Shown piece after piece: positions 1 through 13,674 of a stretch of 64,000 nucleotides of DNA. The position numbers and the translations under genes were made by a program. This DNA comes from Lateolabrax maculatus (lineage: Eukaryota; Chordata; Actinopteri; Acropomatiformes; Lateolabracidae). The stretch lies in the NCBI GenBank assembly GCA_031216445.1, contig CM062200.1, forward strand, positions 21,435,501-21,499,500, in the 5' to 3' direction. How positions within the stretch are numbered: the first letter of the stretch is position 1; each line of letters opens with the position of its first letter. Below the pieces are notes generated by a model that saw only the letters and a program-made list of their open reading frames with translations, had not been told where the DNA came from and searched no databases.

Positions 1-1978
1 TAAGACAACAGTGGCCAGATTTCTTTGACATACCCAATTTCTCAGTTGATGTTGACTATAGACTCAGACAGGCAGATCTTGCCTTTATGAAGGATGGAAC
101 ACGTATGACTCTACCACGAGATATGAAGCATGACATACTAGAAAAGCTTGCTGAGACGATGTACAGTTTCAAGGCTTACCCTAAAGATGATGACTTCAGC
201 AGTGTTGCAAAAGCACTAATTAGCAAACACCCCTGCCTCACTGAGCCTGGACCACACAGATGGTATGGCTGGAAAAACAGCCTTAAATTATCGCACAAAG
301 CTTCAAAAAGCTGGATGTGAGGATGTAGCAATCAATGGAGGCAAAAGAAGTAAAGGCAACCCAGAAGGAGAATCCTCAAGCAAGAATATCAAACGGCCAA
401 AAAGAGGTGAAGCAAACTACCTACCTAACTTACCTGAAGGACATGATGAAACAAGCCTTGAAAATGCCAGAAAGGTTCTCGTGGAAGAAATGAAGAAGAA
501 ACAACCCAATGGCACTCTCATCTCACAAATGATGGACCAATCATTCCCACTACGCAGACAAGAAATTGTAGAAAAGGAACCTGCTGTACAGAACATTGTT
601 GAACGATGGCCAGCACTCTTCACAGACAGGTAAACTATTTTTGTTCTCAACCAATAAAATAATGCCTATCAAAAAGAAATTCAAGGTGTGTGGCTAGAAA
701 TCCAAACACACTTGTTGGAATGTTAACACTTCTGCCATCTCTCCATCCCTACCCACCCCTCTCTCTACTTTTCAGGTGTTTGCTGAGTTCAACAGAATCG
801 CAAGTAAGAATCTTGAGGGAGACTTCTTTGAGGCTCTGGACCAGTATACCCCACGTTTCATTGAACTTTTCAAAACAAGAAGGGGAACTGTTGGCCAGAA
901 GCTCAGTGAGCTGATGCAGCACATGAGCTGGATGGTAAGTAGGTTAATTTTGCTTTTGATCTGTGTGATAGTTCATCAATCAAGTTCTAAATGAGATGAT
1001 CCAGCCCAACCTATTCTATTTCCTGTCTGACTTGTGCTTGTGCCTTGCAAAGTACTCTGTTAACTGGTCTTTTCTCTCTCTGTGTATCATTAGACACCAG
1101 ACGTGACAGTACTTCGCTCTGTTGTCCTCAAAGGCATTCCTATTTTACTTGGTGACGACTCCAGTGAATTCTTCAAGACATGCTCTGTAAGTACTTGCAC
1201 ATAAGAAAAAGTTTGGTCTGCATTAAAATAGAACTATATCTGTGCTGACATAGAAGATGTAATTTTATCTGCACAATATACAATATACATTTTGTACAGT
1301 GATTGATGTATTTTGTATGGCAATTCCTCCACAGCTAATCTGAGAGGTATTTAAACAGCCAGTAAATAAAAATGAAATTTGCCACATAAACGTTGTACAC
1401 ATTAATTAATTGTAAATCTAAGGAGCAGGAGTCCAGGCTGAAAAGTCAGTGTCACTGTTTAAGAATATATGGACCTTGTGGACCATAGCTTTAGTTTAAT
1501 CATACCACATTTATTTTGTTGGTTATATTGTAACAATCCAGTGTGAACACATATTTAAAACCATATTCCCTAGCAAATGCTTTCAACATTAAAAATGAAT
1601 GTTTAGAAGAGCATAAATTGCCATGCTGAAGAATGTGTGTGTGTGTCTTTGTAGGGTACAGCGAGAGACGAGGCCCTAGAATGCACTGTCGGTGTGCTGA
1701 CAGTTGTCAGTGAAGATAATCCTCATGAGGGTCCAAGTTCAGTAGACCTCCAGCCCATCTCCACTGCCATCATTCTGGAGGGAGGTATCATCATGGATCA
1801 TATAAAAAAACTTGCCTCAGGCAGTTTGTCTGTTATTTGGGCTTACATATGCTTTGCATTTGGATTACCCAAAATGCATGGCAAATACACTCAACTTCAT
1901 TCAGACTGTGATGCTTGGACTGGGAAAGAAAACCTCCCACCAAAACTGTTAACTTTGAAGAACAGTCTACTGGGTTAG
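1..1978 (+). pseudogene. SAMD3-like coding region, copy 0 (5' end outside window)
   Basis: The window opens inside the first SAMD3-like exon, at a residue run beginning RQQWPDFF. The exon continues to a donor after 629. Later exons are 776-934, 1094-1186 and 1655-1978 (stop TAG). The frameshift between the WKNSLK and NYRTKL segments lies near 280 and is shared with all copies. The family and domain account is given at the copy starting 22706. Confidence 0.75.
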
Positions 1979-3329
1979 ACCAGTAAAGAGCCATCAGCTG
2001 TCAGATAGCACTTTGTAAATTATGCAGCAGTTAATGTTCTCCTGTTATCAGAGAAAGTTTTATGCTTTCATGCAACTGAGCTGGCTTGTTTATGATCTCA
2101 AAAAAAAAAAAAAATTCTATTAAAGTGTACCATGTTATGCTAGTATGCTAATGGTGGAAATAGCGCCACCTTGTGTTGCAAAGAGTTGTTAGATAATGTT
2201 GTCAGAAAGGAACCTAGCAAGGTTGACCTGTTTACATTTGTGTTTTGGGAAAACTTTTAATTATAGTAGTTATAATGTAGTACAAATACAAAACCCAAGG
2301 AGTGATGTTTTTCTGTGTTGGTTTAAACCTTGGACTGATGCTCGCTTTGGGACACAAAAGCATTTGTTGTACTTTCAGTTTTGATCAGAAATGCAATGAT
2401 TTTGCATGCACTGAAGTCCTGTAATTATCAGGTGTTTACCTGTTTAATATTGTGAGACTGTTACATGCATAGAATTAGCTCACAAAAATGTGGTTTTATT
2501 TTTGCCATGTCCATGTCATGTTCTACAGTCAAATCAAACCACAAGTTTGTTGTTTAGCTGCTGTTTTGTACTTGAATGTACAAGAAAGTGATACTTGGGA
2601 ACAGAACACTTGAGGCTGAATAATAGATTTAATGCATATTGTTATTACAATAGCCTAACAGACATAGATCACACTATGAGCAATTTTGCAACTAGCTTTA
2701 AAATACATTAAATATGACAAGAGGATAGAGAACAGTAATTTTATTGTTTATTGTAAGGTTATTACATGAGTGATAAAACACACATTTTATATTGGAGAAT
2801 TGGAATCAAAAGTAACAATATCGAACATTTATTGTTCAGTCTAGATCTGTCAGTGATGCAATTATTTTTTTAATAAATGTTGTAATGCAGCTGAACAAAC
2901 CCAGTGAGTGTTCTTTTAAAGTATATGTTTGTGGTGTTTTTCCCTTTATTAGGTAATAACAGCTAAAATAGATAAGAAATGGGAGAAGGACAAGGACCCA
3001 TTCAAGGAAATTGGTTTGTTTAATTTAACTGAACTGAAATGAACTGAAAAAAAATGAGTGAGTAGTAAGTAGTAGGTATCATAATTCTAAGTGGGGTTAA
3101 ATTTGTATCAAGCAGTCCACACAAAATGAAAAAATTAAGTTAACACTAAGCATGGCTATTAAGTTACATGAACTTTTTTTTTTTTTTTTAGTTGTACTAC
3201 TTGATTTGGTACTGCACACTTAAAATAAACAAGCTTTTCTAACTCACTATTCTTAAGATTACTTTGCTTAATTTGCAACGAGTTTGCATACTTTTTTTAA
3301 GTAAGGTCAACTAATTAGATTTTACAGTG
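1979..3329 (+). other. 3' non-coding part and right terminus of CACTG element, copy 0
   Basis: No convincing gene lies here. The stretch is AT-rich with an A run at about 2101-2114, an AATAAA at 2872-2877 that could serve as a polyadenylation signal, and a T run at about 3174-3190. From about 3090 it resembles teleost DNA-transposon ends. It finishes with TTTACAGTG (3321-3329) followed by AGTA. Confidence 0.6.
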
Positions 3330-3890
3330 AGTATACGTACACACGTCTCCCGCAGAGCTATGTTGAAAGTCCCTCAATATTCAGTCGAGTATTGGCTAAT
3401 GACCTGCAACACCTAGACGTGTCCAGTACAGTACTACAATATGTAGATGATCTCTTGATATGTAGCACCTCCAAAGCTCAATGTGCACAAGACTCAGTCT
3501 CAGCCCTGATGGCTTTAGAAAAGGGGGCTCACAAGGTGAGTAAAAATAAATTACAATTTTGCCAGACACAGGTTGAATACTTAGGTAGACAACTCTGTGG
3601 CACTAAATGAGCTATAGTGCCCTCACAAATTGAGGCAGTATCGAAAGCTCCCAAACCACAAACGGTGAGACACATGTCGTCATTTCTGCCATCTCAGCTT
3701 TGCTATAAGCCATACACCATCCAAAAGTGTTAGCCATCATTAAATGCGTAGCTCATCAAAAAACGAATTCCCTGATAGATAAAAGCAACAACTTAGCAGA
3801 TGAAGCCGCAAAACGCATAGCTACACCCACCTGTATAGGACCACTGCTAGTAGCTGGAGATTGTGAACCACTGACAAACTTATATATATA

Positions 3891-3925
<35 letters not shown>

Positions 3926-4208
3926 CTATATATATGTGCTGCTATGTAATAGCAGCACAACATCAGGCAAGTCCATATGCACATTCTGTATGGGCAAAAA
4001 GGGGGGCAAGTATAATCACTGAAGAAGGTCCATCACATGGGCTATGGCGAAGTGCACATGGACATATTGTCCTCCCAACATCTTTGGTACAGGTTGCTAC
4101 ACGTAGTGCGCATGGTCAGGACCATTGCACAAGTGGGGAGGTGTTGAGACGCCTTCAAGCAGTCTGGTGGTCACCATTTTTCCGACCTGCGTTTGTAGCT
4201 GAGACAAT
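3330..4208 (+). pseudogene. pol: ERV pol fragment: RT C-part, RNase H end, integrase N-part (copy 0)
   Basis: Retroviral pol resumes immediately after the transposon end. RT is readable from about 3332 to a TGA at 3608-3610 and contains the polymerase motif YVDD near 3440. The frame then continues as a thumb/connection remnant to about 3695 and jumps, by an internal deletion, to the C-terminal end of RNase H (3727 onward, with the ADEAAKR segment). In this copy TAA interrupts the RNase H start (near 3711). After an AT microsatellite comes the integrase N-terminal zinc-binding region (3934-4208), with the first histidine pair in HGQDH but the cysteine pair missing. A deletion then joins it to non-ERV DNA. 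It resembles fish ERVs of the gamma/epsilon type. It cannot encode working enzymes. Confidence 0.85.
3881..3923. repeat. AT microsatellite, copy 0
   Basis: An (AT)n run with one TGA interruption, between the RNase H remnant and the integrase remnant. Its length varies from copy to copy. Confidence 0.95.
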
Positions 4209-4355
4209 TTTGCAAGGAAGGTTTTTTTCTGTTGCTCTGGTATTTCAAGTCTGATACTGCATGTTAGTCTTTTTGTTTTTTGTTTCTATTTTGCCGGGCT
4301 TGATGCTAAAATGATCTTTTCTTTTCAGATTTTTCAAGAAGACAAAAAACTTCCT

Positions 4356-5024
4356 ATGCAGTGGTTGTGTAAGTACTGCACATTTTGTGCTGAAAAGAGG
4401 TGCTTCTTACTTAAGCATTACCGCTTAAAACACGGGTGCCACACTCGAATATCACCACTACCGTGCCTTTATAAGGAGTGCCTGTGCACATTTAAATCTT
4501 TCAATGCACTCAAAGTCCACTTATCAACATGGCACACTCAAAAGGACCTGGGGAACGTGGGTGAAACTGCTTTCCATTGTCAGCTGTGTGACTTTGTGGA
4601 GCCTTGCACTGGAGCTGACTTTTTTACCCATTTACGAAGACATTTGAAGCTGAAGCAAAAGGTTTCCTGTCCATATCAAGGCTGTAGCTTTCAGAGCAAT
4701 GTTTATTCAACCTTTAATGCACATAAAAGCAAAGAACATCAAGACCACAATAAGATGGCATTCAAACCTGAAATTGTGTCACATAATGTACTTGAGGTAC
4801 CTCCACCTAATATAAATATTCAACCTGAGGATAGTGCCCCTGAAACTGATCAGGTTGAGTTTGAGGTTACTGAGCTCAATGAAGATGTGGGAGACTTGGA
4901 GAGTCAGTTGGAACATAATGTAGCTGCTGTTTTTCTGAAAATGTCATCGATTCTTAACATCTCTGAAAATGCCCTGCAAGAAGTTATAGAGCAGATCAAC
5001 ATACCTCGGTTGGAAAAATACTAA
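4356..5024 (+). pseudogene. C2H2 four-finger ORF, copy 1, 3' end altered
   Basis: This matches the ORF at 21498 through its fingers. A 31-bp deletion near 4999 shifts the frame, so the protein ends early with a different tail (IPRLEKY). The four fingers are intact. The exon acceptor is the AG at 4327-4328. The two leader exons are absent upstream because of the short-unit deletion. Confidence 0.75.
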
Positions 5025-5056
5025 ATCAACATTGTGGAGATGTTGAGGACTCTTAA

Positions 5057-5532
5057 GTGAGTGAGATAGCTAAAGTATTTACTGAGAATAATGTATTCCT
5101 GAAATTCACTTCTACTAGGGGGTCATTGTCAACCACTAGCAAGCGAACATCATACATTTGAAAAGAATTCTCAGTGGTGACGCCTATTGAGTTTGTCCTA
5201 AAAAATGACAGGCAGACAGTTGTGTATATCCCCATACTAAAAATGCTGCAGACATTACTAAACAATGGAGAAATTTTAGATAAGGCCATGTCATCTGAGA
5301 CAAATTTGTCACAAGGATACAGATCTCACAGGGATGGTTACCGGTTTAAAGACAATTCTCTCTTGACAGAGGAAGAATTCAGGATTGCTCTTTTCTTGTA
5401 CATAGATGATTTTGAGGTGGCTAAGCCCTTGGGAACCTCCAGAAAGAAACACAAGCTGCCATCTACTGGGTACTTGGAAATCTACACCCTAAATATCGCT
5501 CCTCTCTTCATTCCATTCAGCTTGCTCTACTC
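5057..5532 (+). pseudogene. Transposase-like region, copy 1
   Basis: Same as the region at 22230-22705: an in-frame TGA upstream, an open stretch from 5174, then a frameshift after the RKKHK segment. No further private break was seen. Confidence 0.6.
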
Positions 5533-7823
5533 ATCATCGCTGAAGATGATATCAGGAAGTTGACTTTAAATGAGAGACCACAGTCTATTGAAGAATTAAA
5601 AGTGCAACTGGTAGATAAACTGTCACTGCAGTATGACTTTAAACTGCAGTATGAAGATCAAGACTTCCATAATGCCCTCTGCAATTTGATTGAAATAACT
5701 GATTTACCTGAAAGAGCTACGCTCAAAATCATCCCTCTTGTGACTCTCCATTTAACCGCATTGTCATCACCCACCACAACATCAGACACTGAGTGCAGCA
5801 CAGCAGACACTGAGATCCTGTCGACAGGAAGAGCATCACCATCGCTAAGACAACAGTGGCCAGATTTCTTTGACATACCCAATTTCTCAGTTGATGTTGA
5901 CTATAGACTCAGACAGGCAGATCTTGCCTTTATGAAGGATGGAACACGTATGACTCTACCACGAGATATGAAGCATGACATACTAGAAAAGCTTGCTGAG
6001 ACGATGTACAGTTTCAAGGCTTACCCTAAAGATGATGACTTCAGCAGTGTTGCAAAAGCACTAATTAGCAAACACCCCTGCCTCACTGAGCCTGGACCAC
6101 ACAGATGGTATGGCTGGAAAAACAGCCTTAAATTATCGCACAAAGCTTCAAAAAGCTGGATGTGAGGATGTAGCAATCAATGGAGGCAAAAGAAGTAAAG
6201 GCAACCCAGAAGGAGAATCCTCAAGCAAGAATATCAAACAGCCAAAAAGAGGTGAAGCAAACTACCTACCTAACTTACCTGAAGGACATGATGAAACAAG
6301 CCTTGAAAATGCCAGAAAGGTTCTCGTGGAAGAAATGAAGAAGAAACAACCCAATGGCACTCTCATCTCACAAATGATGGACCAATCATTCCCACTACGC
6401 AGACAAGAAATTGTAGAAAAGGAACCTGCTGTACAGAACATTGTTGAACGATGGCCAGCACTCTTCACAGACAGGTAAACTATTTTTGTTCTCAACCAAT
6501 AAAATAATGCCTATCAAAAAGAAATTCAAGGTGTGTGGCTAGAAATCCAAACACACTTGTTGGAATGTTAACACTTCTGCCATCTCTCCATCCCTACCCA
6601 CCCCTCTCTCTACTTTTCAGGTGTTTGCTGAGTTCAACAGAATCGCAAGTAAGAATCTTGAGGGAGACTTCTTTGAGGCTCTGGACCAGTATACCCCACG
6701 TTTCATTGAACTTTTCAAAACAAGAAGGGGAACTGTTGGCCAGAAGCTCAGTGAGCTGATGCAGCACATGAGCTGGATGGTAAGTAGGTTAATTTTGCTT
6801 TTGATCTGTGTGATAGTTCATCAATCAAGTTCTAAATGAGATGATCCAGCCCAACCTATTCTATTTCCTGTCTGACTTGTGCTTGTGCCTTGCAAATTAC
6901 TCTGTTAACTGGTCTTTTCTCTCTCTGTGTATCATTAGACACCAGACGTGACAGTACTTCGCTCTGTTGTCCTCAAAGGCATTCCTATTTTACTTGGTGA
7001 CGACTCCAGTGAATTCTTCAAGACATGCTCTGTAAGTACTTGCACATAAGAAAAAGTTTGGTCTGCATTAAAATAGAACTATATCTGTGCTGACATAGAA
7101 GATGTAATTTTATCTGCACAATATACAATATACATTTTGTACAGTGATTGATGTATTTTGTATGGCAATTCCTCCACAGCTAATCTGAGAGGTATTTAAA
7201 CAGCCAGTAAATAAAAATGAAATTTGCCACATAAACGTTGTACACATTAATTAATTGTAAATCTAAGGAGCAGGAGTCCAGGCTGAAAAGTCAGTGTCAC
7301 TGTTTAAGAATATATGGACCTTGTGGACCATAGCTTTAGTTTAATCATACCACATTTATTTTGTTGGTTATATTGTAACAATCCAGTATGAACACATATT
7401 TAAAACCATATTCCCTAGCAAATGCTTTCAACATTAAAAATGAATGTTTAGAAGAGCATAAATTGCCATGCTGAAGAATGTGTGTGTGTGTCTTTGTAGG
7501 GTACAGCGAGAGACGAGGCCCTAGAATGCACTGTCGGTGTGCTGACAGTTGTCAGTGAAGATAATCCTCATGAGGGTCCAAGTTCAGTAGACCTCCAGCC
7601 CATCTCCACTGCCATCATTCTGGAGGGAGGTATCATCATGGATCATATAAAAAAACTTGCCTCAGGCAGTTTGTCTGTTATTTGGGCTTACATATGCTTT
7701 GCATTTGGATTACCCAAAATGCATGGCAAATACACTCAACTTCATTCAGACTGTGATGCTTGGACTGGGAAAGAAAACCTCCCACCAAAACTGTTAACTT
7801 TGAAGAACAGTCTACTGGGTTAG
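5533..7823 (+). pseudogene. SAMD3-like coding region, copy 1
   Basis: Exons are 5533-6474, 6621-6779, 6939-7031 and 7500-7823. Private changes are Thr to Ile in the NLTEIT segment and Arg to Gln in the IKRPKRG segment. The frameshift in the first exon (near 6125) is the one shared by every copy. Confidence 0.75.
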
Positions 7824-9175
7824 ACCAGTAAAGAGCCATCAGCTGTCAGATAGCACTTTGTAAATTATGCAGCAGTTAATGTTCTCCTGTTATCAGAGAA
7901 AGTTTTATGCTTTCATGCAACTGAGCTGGCTTGTTTATGATCTCAAAAAAAAAAAAAAATTCTATTAAAGTGTACCATGTTATGCTAGTATGCTAATGGT
8001 GGAAATAGCGCCACCTTGTGTTGCAAAGAGTTGTTAGATAATGTTGTCAGAAAGGAACCTAGCAAGGTTGACCTGTTTACATTTGTGTTTTGGGAAAACT
8101 TTTAATTATAGTAGTTATAATGTAGTACAAATACAAAACCCAAGGAGTGATGTTTTTCTGTGTTGGTTTAAACCTTGGACTGATGCTCGCTTTGGGACAC
8201 AAAAGCATTTGTTGTACTTTCAGTTTTGATCAGAAATGCAATGATTTTGCATGCACTGAAGTCCTGTAATTATCAGGTGTTTACCTGTTTAATATTGTGA
8301 GACTGTTACATGCATAGAATTAGCTCACAAAAATGTGGTTTTATTTTTGCCATGTCCATGTCATGTTCTACAGTCAAATCAAACCACAAGTTTGTTGTTT
8401 AGCTGCTGTTTTGTACTTGAATGTACAAGAAAGTGATACTTGGGAACAGAACACTTGAGGCTGAATAATAGATTTAATGCATATTGTTATTACAATAGCC
8501 TAACAGACATAGATCACACTATGAGCAATTTTACAACTAGCTTTAAAATACATTAAATATGACAAGAGGATAGAGAACAGTAATTTTATTGTTTATTGTA
8601 AGGTTATTACATGAGTGATAAAACACACATTTTATATTGGAGAATTGGAATCAAAAGTAACAATATCGAACATTTATTGTTCAGCCTAGATCTGTCAGTG
8701 ATGCAATTATTTTTTTAATAAATGTTGTAATGCAGCTGAACAAACCCAGTGAGTGTTCTTTTAAAGTATATGTTTGTGGTGTTTTTCCCTTTATTAGGTA
8801 ATAACAGCTAAAATAGATAAGAAATGGGAGAAGGACAAGGACCCATTCAAGGAAATTGGTTTGTTTAATTTAACTGAACTGAAATGAACTGAAAAAAAAT
8901 GAGTGAGTAGTAAGTAGTAGGTATCATAATTCTAAGTGGGGTTAAATTTGTATCAAGCAGTCCACACAAAATGAAAAAATTAAGTTAACACTAAGCATGG
9001 CTATTAAGTTACATGAACTTTTTTTTTTTTTTTTTAGTTGTACTACTTGATTTGGTACTGCACACTTAAAATAAACAAGCTTTTCTAACTCACTATTCTT
9101 AAGATTACTTTGCTTAATTTGCAACGAGTTTGCATACTTTTTTTAAGTAAGGTCAACTAATTAGATTTTACAGTG
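7824..9175 (+). other. 3' non-coding part and right terminus of CACTG element, copy 1
   Basis: AT-rich, with no gene seen. It ends TTTACAGTG (9167-9175), then AGTA. The T run near 9019-9035 is slightly longer than in copy 0. Confidence 0.6.
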
Positions 9176-10029
9176 AGTATACGTACACACGTCTCCCGCA
9201 GAGCTATGTTGAAAGTCCCTCAATATTCAGTCGAGTATTGGCTAATGACCTGCAACACCTAGACGTGTCCAGTACAGTACTACAATATGTAGATGATCTC
9301 TTGATATGTAGCACCTCCAAAGCTCAATGTGCACAAGACTCAGTCTCAGCCCTGATGGCTTTAGAAAAGGGGGCTCACAAGGTGAGTAAAAATAAATTAC
9401 AGTTTTGCCAGACACAGGTTGAATACTTAGGTAGACAACTCTGTGGCACTAAATGAGCTATAGTGCCCTCACAAATTGAGGCAGTATCGAAAGCTCCCAA
9501 ACCACAAACGGTGAGACACATGTCGTCATTTCTGCCATCTCAGCTTTACTAGAAGCCATACACCATCCAAAAGTGTTAGCCATCATTAAATGCGTAGCTC
9601 ATCAAAAAACGAATTCCCTGATAGCTAAAGGCAACAACTTAGCAGATGAAGCCGCAAAACGCATAGCTACACCCACCTGTATAGGACCACTGCTAGTAGC
9701 TGGAGATTGTGAACCACTAACAAACTTATATATATATATATATGAGCTATATATATGTGCTGCTATATAATAGCAGCACAACATCAGGCAAGTCCATATG
9801 CACATTCTGTATGGGCAAAAAGGGGGGCAAGTATAATCACTGAAGAAGGTCCATCACATGGGCTATGGCGAAGTGCACATGGACATATTGTCCTCCCAAC
9901 ATCTTTGGTACAGGTTGCTACACGTAGTGCGCATGGTCAGGACCATTGCACAAGTGGGGAGGTGTTGAGACGCCTTCAAGCAGTCTGGTGGTCACCATTT
10001 TTCCGACCTGCGTTTGTAGCTGAGACAAT
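9176..10029 (+). pseudogene. pol: ERV pol fragment, copy 1
   Basis: RT remnant (open 9238-9456, YVDD retained), then RNase H end (9573 onward) and integrase N-part (9755-10029). It has the shared TGA after the CGTK segment. It ends at the short-unit deletion scar. Confidence 0.85.
9727..9742. repeat. AT microsatellite, copy 1 (short allele)
   Basis: About 16 bases of AT. Copies 1 and 2 share this short allele and the neighbouring CACTAACAAAC variant. Confidence 0.9.
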
Positions 10030-10176
10030 TTTGCAAGGAAGGTTTTTTTCTGTTGCTCTGGTATTTCAAGTCTGATACTGCATGTTAGTCTTTTTGTTTT
10101 TTGTTTCTATTTTGCCGGGCTTGATGCTAAAATGATCTTTTCTTTTCAGATTTTTCAAGAAGACAAAAAACTTCCT

Positions 10177-10875
10177 ATGCAGTGGTTGTGTAAGTACTGC
10201 ACATTTTGTGCTGAAAAGAGGTGCTTCTTACTTAAGCATTACCGCTTAAAACACGGGTGCCACACTCGAATATCACCACTACCGTGCCTTTATAAGGAGT
10301 GCCTGTGCACATTTAAATCTTTCAATGCACTCAAAGTCCACTTATCAACATGGCACACTCAAAAGGACCTGGGGAACGTGGGTGAAACTGCTTTCCATTG
10401 TCAGCTGTGTGACTTTGTGGAGCCTTGCACTGGAGCTGACTTTTTTACCCATTTACGAAGACATTTGAAGCTGAAGCAAAAGGTTTCCTGTCCATATCAA
10501 GGCTGTAGCTTTCAGAGCAATGTTTATTCAACCTTTAATGCACATAAAAGCAAAGAACATCAAGACCACAATAAGATGGCATTCAAACCTGAAATTGTGT
10601 CACATAATGTACTTGAGGTACCTCCACCTAATATAAATATTCAACCTGAGGATAGTGCCCCTGAAACTGATCAGGTTGAGTTTGAGGTTACTGAGCTCAA
10701 TGAAGATGTGGGAGACTTGGAGAGTCAGTTGGAACATAATGTAGCTGCTGTTTTTCTGAAAATGTCATCGATTCTTAACATCTCTGAAAATGCCCTGCAA
10801 GAAGTTATAGAGCAGATCAACCAAATTTATGTGCTTCACAGCCATTGTTACATACCTCGGTTGGAAAAATACTAA
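10177..10875 (+). pseudogene. C2H2 four-finger ORF, copy 2, frameshifted tail
   Basis: The fingers are intact. A single T is missing near 10833 (GTGCTTCACAG versus GTGCTTTCACAG elsewhere), so the tail is replaced and the ORF stops at 10875. Confidence 0.75.
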
Positions 10876-10907
10876 ATCAACATTGTGGAGATGTTGAGGA
10901 CTCTTAA

Positions 10908-11383
10908 GTGAGTGAGATAGCTAAAGTATTTACTGAGAATAATGTATTCCTGAAATTCACTTCTACTAGGGGGTCATTGTCAACTACTAGCAAGCGAACA
11001 TCATACATTTGAAAAGAATTCTCAGTGGTGACGCCTATTGAGTTTGTCCTAAAAAATGACAGGCAGACAGTTGTGTATATCCCCATACTAAAAATGCTGC
11101 AGACATTACTAAACAATGGAGAAATTTTAGATAAGGCCATGTCATCTGAGACAAATTTGTCACAAGGATACAGATCTCACAGGGATGGTTACCGGTTTAA
11201 AGACAATTCTCTCTTGACAGAGGAAGAATTCAGGATTGCTCTTTTCTTGTACATAGATGATTTTGAGGTGGCTAAGCCCTTGGGAACCTCCAGAAAGAAA
11301 CACAAGCTGCCATCTTCTGGGTACTTGGAAATCTACACCCTAAATATCGCTCCTCTCTTCATTCCATTCAGCTTGCTCTACTC
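10908..11383 (+). pseudogene. Transposase-like region, copy 2
   Basis: Same layout as 22230-22705, open from 11025. One private substitution (Thr to Ser) lies just past the shared frameshift. Confidence 0.6.
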
Positions 11384-13674
11384 ATCATCGCTGAAGATGA
11401 TATCAGGAAGTTGACTTTAAATGAGAGACTACAGTCTATTGAAGAATTAAAAGTGCAACTGGTAGATAAACTGTCACTGCAGTATGACTTTAAACTGCAG
11501 TATGAAGATCAAGACTTCCATAATGCCCTCTGCAATTTGACTGAAATAACTGATTTACCTGAAAGAGCTACGCTCAAAATCATCCCTCTTGTGACTCTCC
11601 ATTTAACCGCATTGTCATCACCCACCACAACATCAGACACTGAGTGCAGCACAGCAGACACTGAGATCCTGTCGACAGGAAGAGCATCACCATCGCTAAG
11701 ACAACAGTGGCCAGATTTCTTTGACATACCCAATTTCTCAGTTGATGTTGACTATAGACTCAGACAGGCAGATCTTGCCTTTATGAAGGATGGAACACGT
11801 ATGACTCTACCACGAGATATGAAGCATGACATACTAGAAAAGCTTGCTGAGACGATGTACAGTTTCAAGGCTTACCCTAAAGATGATGACTTCAGCAGTG
11901 TTGCAAAAGCACTAATTAGCAAACACCCCTGCCTCACTGAGCCTGGACCACACAGATGGTATGGCTGGAAAAACAGCCTTAAATTATCGCACAAAGCTTC
12001 AAAAAGCTGGATGTGAGGATGTAGCAATCAATGGAGGCAAAAGAAGTAAAGGCAACCCAGAAGGAGAATCCTCAAGCAAGAATATCAAACGGCCAAAAAG
12101 AGGTGAAGCAAACTACCTACCTAACTTACCTGAAGGACATGATGAAACAAGCCTTGAAAATGCCAGAAAGGTTCTCGTGGAAGAAATGAAGAAGAAACAA
12201 CCCAATGGCACTCTCATCTCACAAATGATGGACCAATCATTCCCACTACGCAGACAAGAAATTGTAGAAAAGGAACCTGCTGTACAGAACATTGTTGAAC
12301 GATGGCCAGCACTCTTCACAGACAGGTAAACTATTTTTGTTCTCAACCAATAAAATAATGCCTATCAAAAAGAAATTCAAGGTGTGTGGCTAGAAATCCA
12401 AACACACTTGTTGGAATGTTAACACTTCTGCCATCTCTCCATCCCTACCCACCCCTCTCTCTACTTTTCAGGTGTTTGCTGAGTTCAACAGAATCGCAAG
12501 TAAGAATCTTGAGGGAGACTTCTTTGAGGCTCTGGACCAGTATACCCCACGTTTCATTGAACTTTTCAAAACAAGAAGGGGAACTGTTGGCCAGAAGCTC
12601 AGTGAGCTGATGCAGCACATGAGCTGCATGGTAAGTAGGTTAATTTTGCTTTTGATCTGTGTGATAGTTCATCAATCAAGTTCTAAATGAGATGATCCAG
12701 CCCAACCTATTCTATTTCCTGTCTGACTTGTGCTTGTGCCTTGCAAAGTACTCTGTTAACTGGTCTTTTCTCTCTCTGTGTATCATTAGACACCAGACGT
12801 GACAGTACTTCGCTCTGTTGTCCTCAAAGGCATTCCTATTTTACTTGGTGACGACTCCAGTGAATTCTTCAAGACATGCTCTGTAAGTACTTGCACATAA
12901 GAAAAAGTTTGGTCTGCATTAAAATAGAACTATATCTGTGCTGACATAGAAGATGTAATTTTATCTGCACAATATACAATATACATTTTGTACAGTGATT
13001 GATGTATTTTGTATGGCAATTCCTCCACAGCTAATCTGAGAGGTATTTAAACAGCCAGTAAATAAAAATGAAATTTGCCACATAAACGTTGTACACATTA
13101 ATTAATTGTAAATCTAAGGAGCAGGAGTCCAGGCTGAAAAGTCAGTGTCACTGTTTAAGAATATATGGACCTTGTGGACCATAGCTTTAGTTTAATCATA
13201 CCACATTTATTTTGTTGGTTATATTGTAACAATCCAGTATGAACACATATTTAAAACCATATTCCCTAGCAAATGCTTTCAACATTAAAAATGAATGTTT
13301 AGAAGAGCATAAATTGCCATGCTGAAGAATGTGTGTGTGTGTCTTTGTAGGGTACAGCGAGAGACGAGGCCCTAGAATGCACTGTCGGTGTGCTGACAGT
13401 TGTCAGTGAAGATAATCCTCATGAGGGTCCAAGTTCAGTAGACCTCCAGCCCATCTCCACTGCCATCATTCTGGAGGGAGGTATCATCATGGATCATATA
13501 AAAAAACTTGCCTCAGGCAGTTTGTCTGTTATTTGGGCTTACATATGCTTTGCATTTGGATTACCCAAAATGCATGGCAAATACACTCAACTTCATTCAG
13601 ACTGTGATGCTTGGACTGGGAAAGAAAACCTCCCACCAAAACTGTTAACTTTGAAGAACAGTCTACTGGGTTAG
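11384..13674 (+). pseudogene. SAMD3-like coding region, copy 2
   Basis: Exons are 11384-12325, 12472-12630, 12790-12882 and 13351-13674. Private changes are Pro to Leu in the NERPQ segment and Trp to Cys at the end of the second exon (HMSCM). Confidence 0.75.

Noticed and set aside
417..650. Antisense frames repeated in every copy (for example opposite the SAMD3-like exon, and 5053-5289)
   Set aside because: They mirror real + strand exons, have no family similarity I recognise and no start or splice context.
2196..2384. 62-residue frame in the 3' region, present in all copies
   Set aside because: It lies after the gene stop, has no recognisable motif, and its conservation follows from recent copying.
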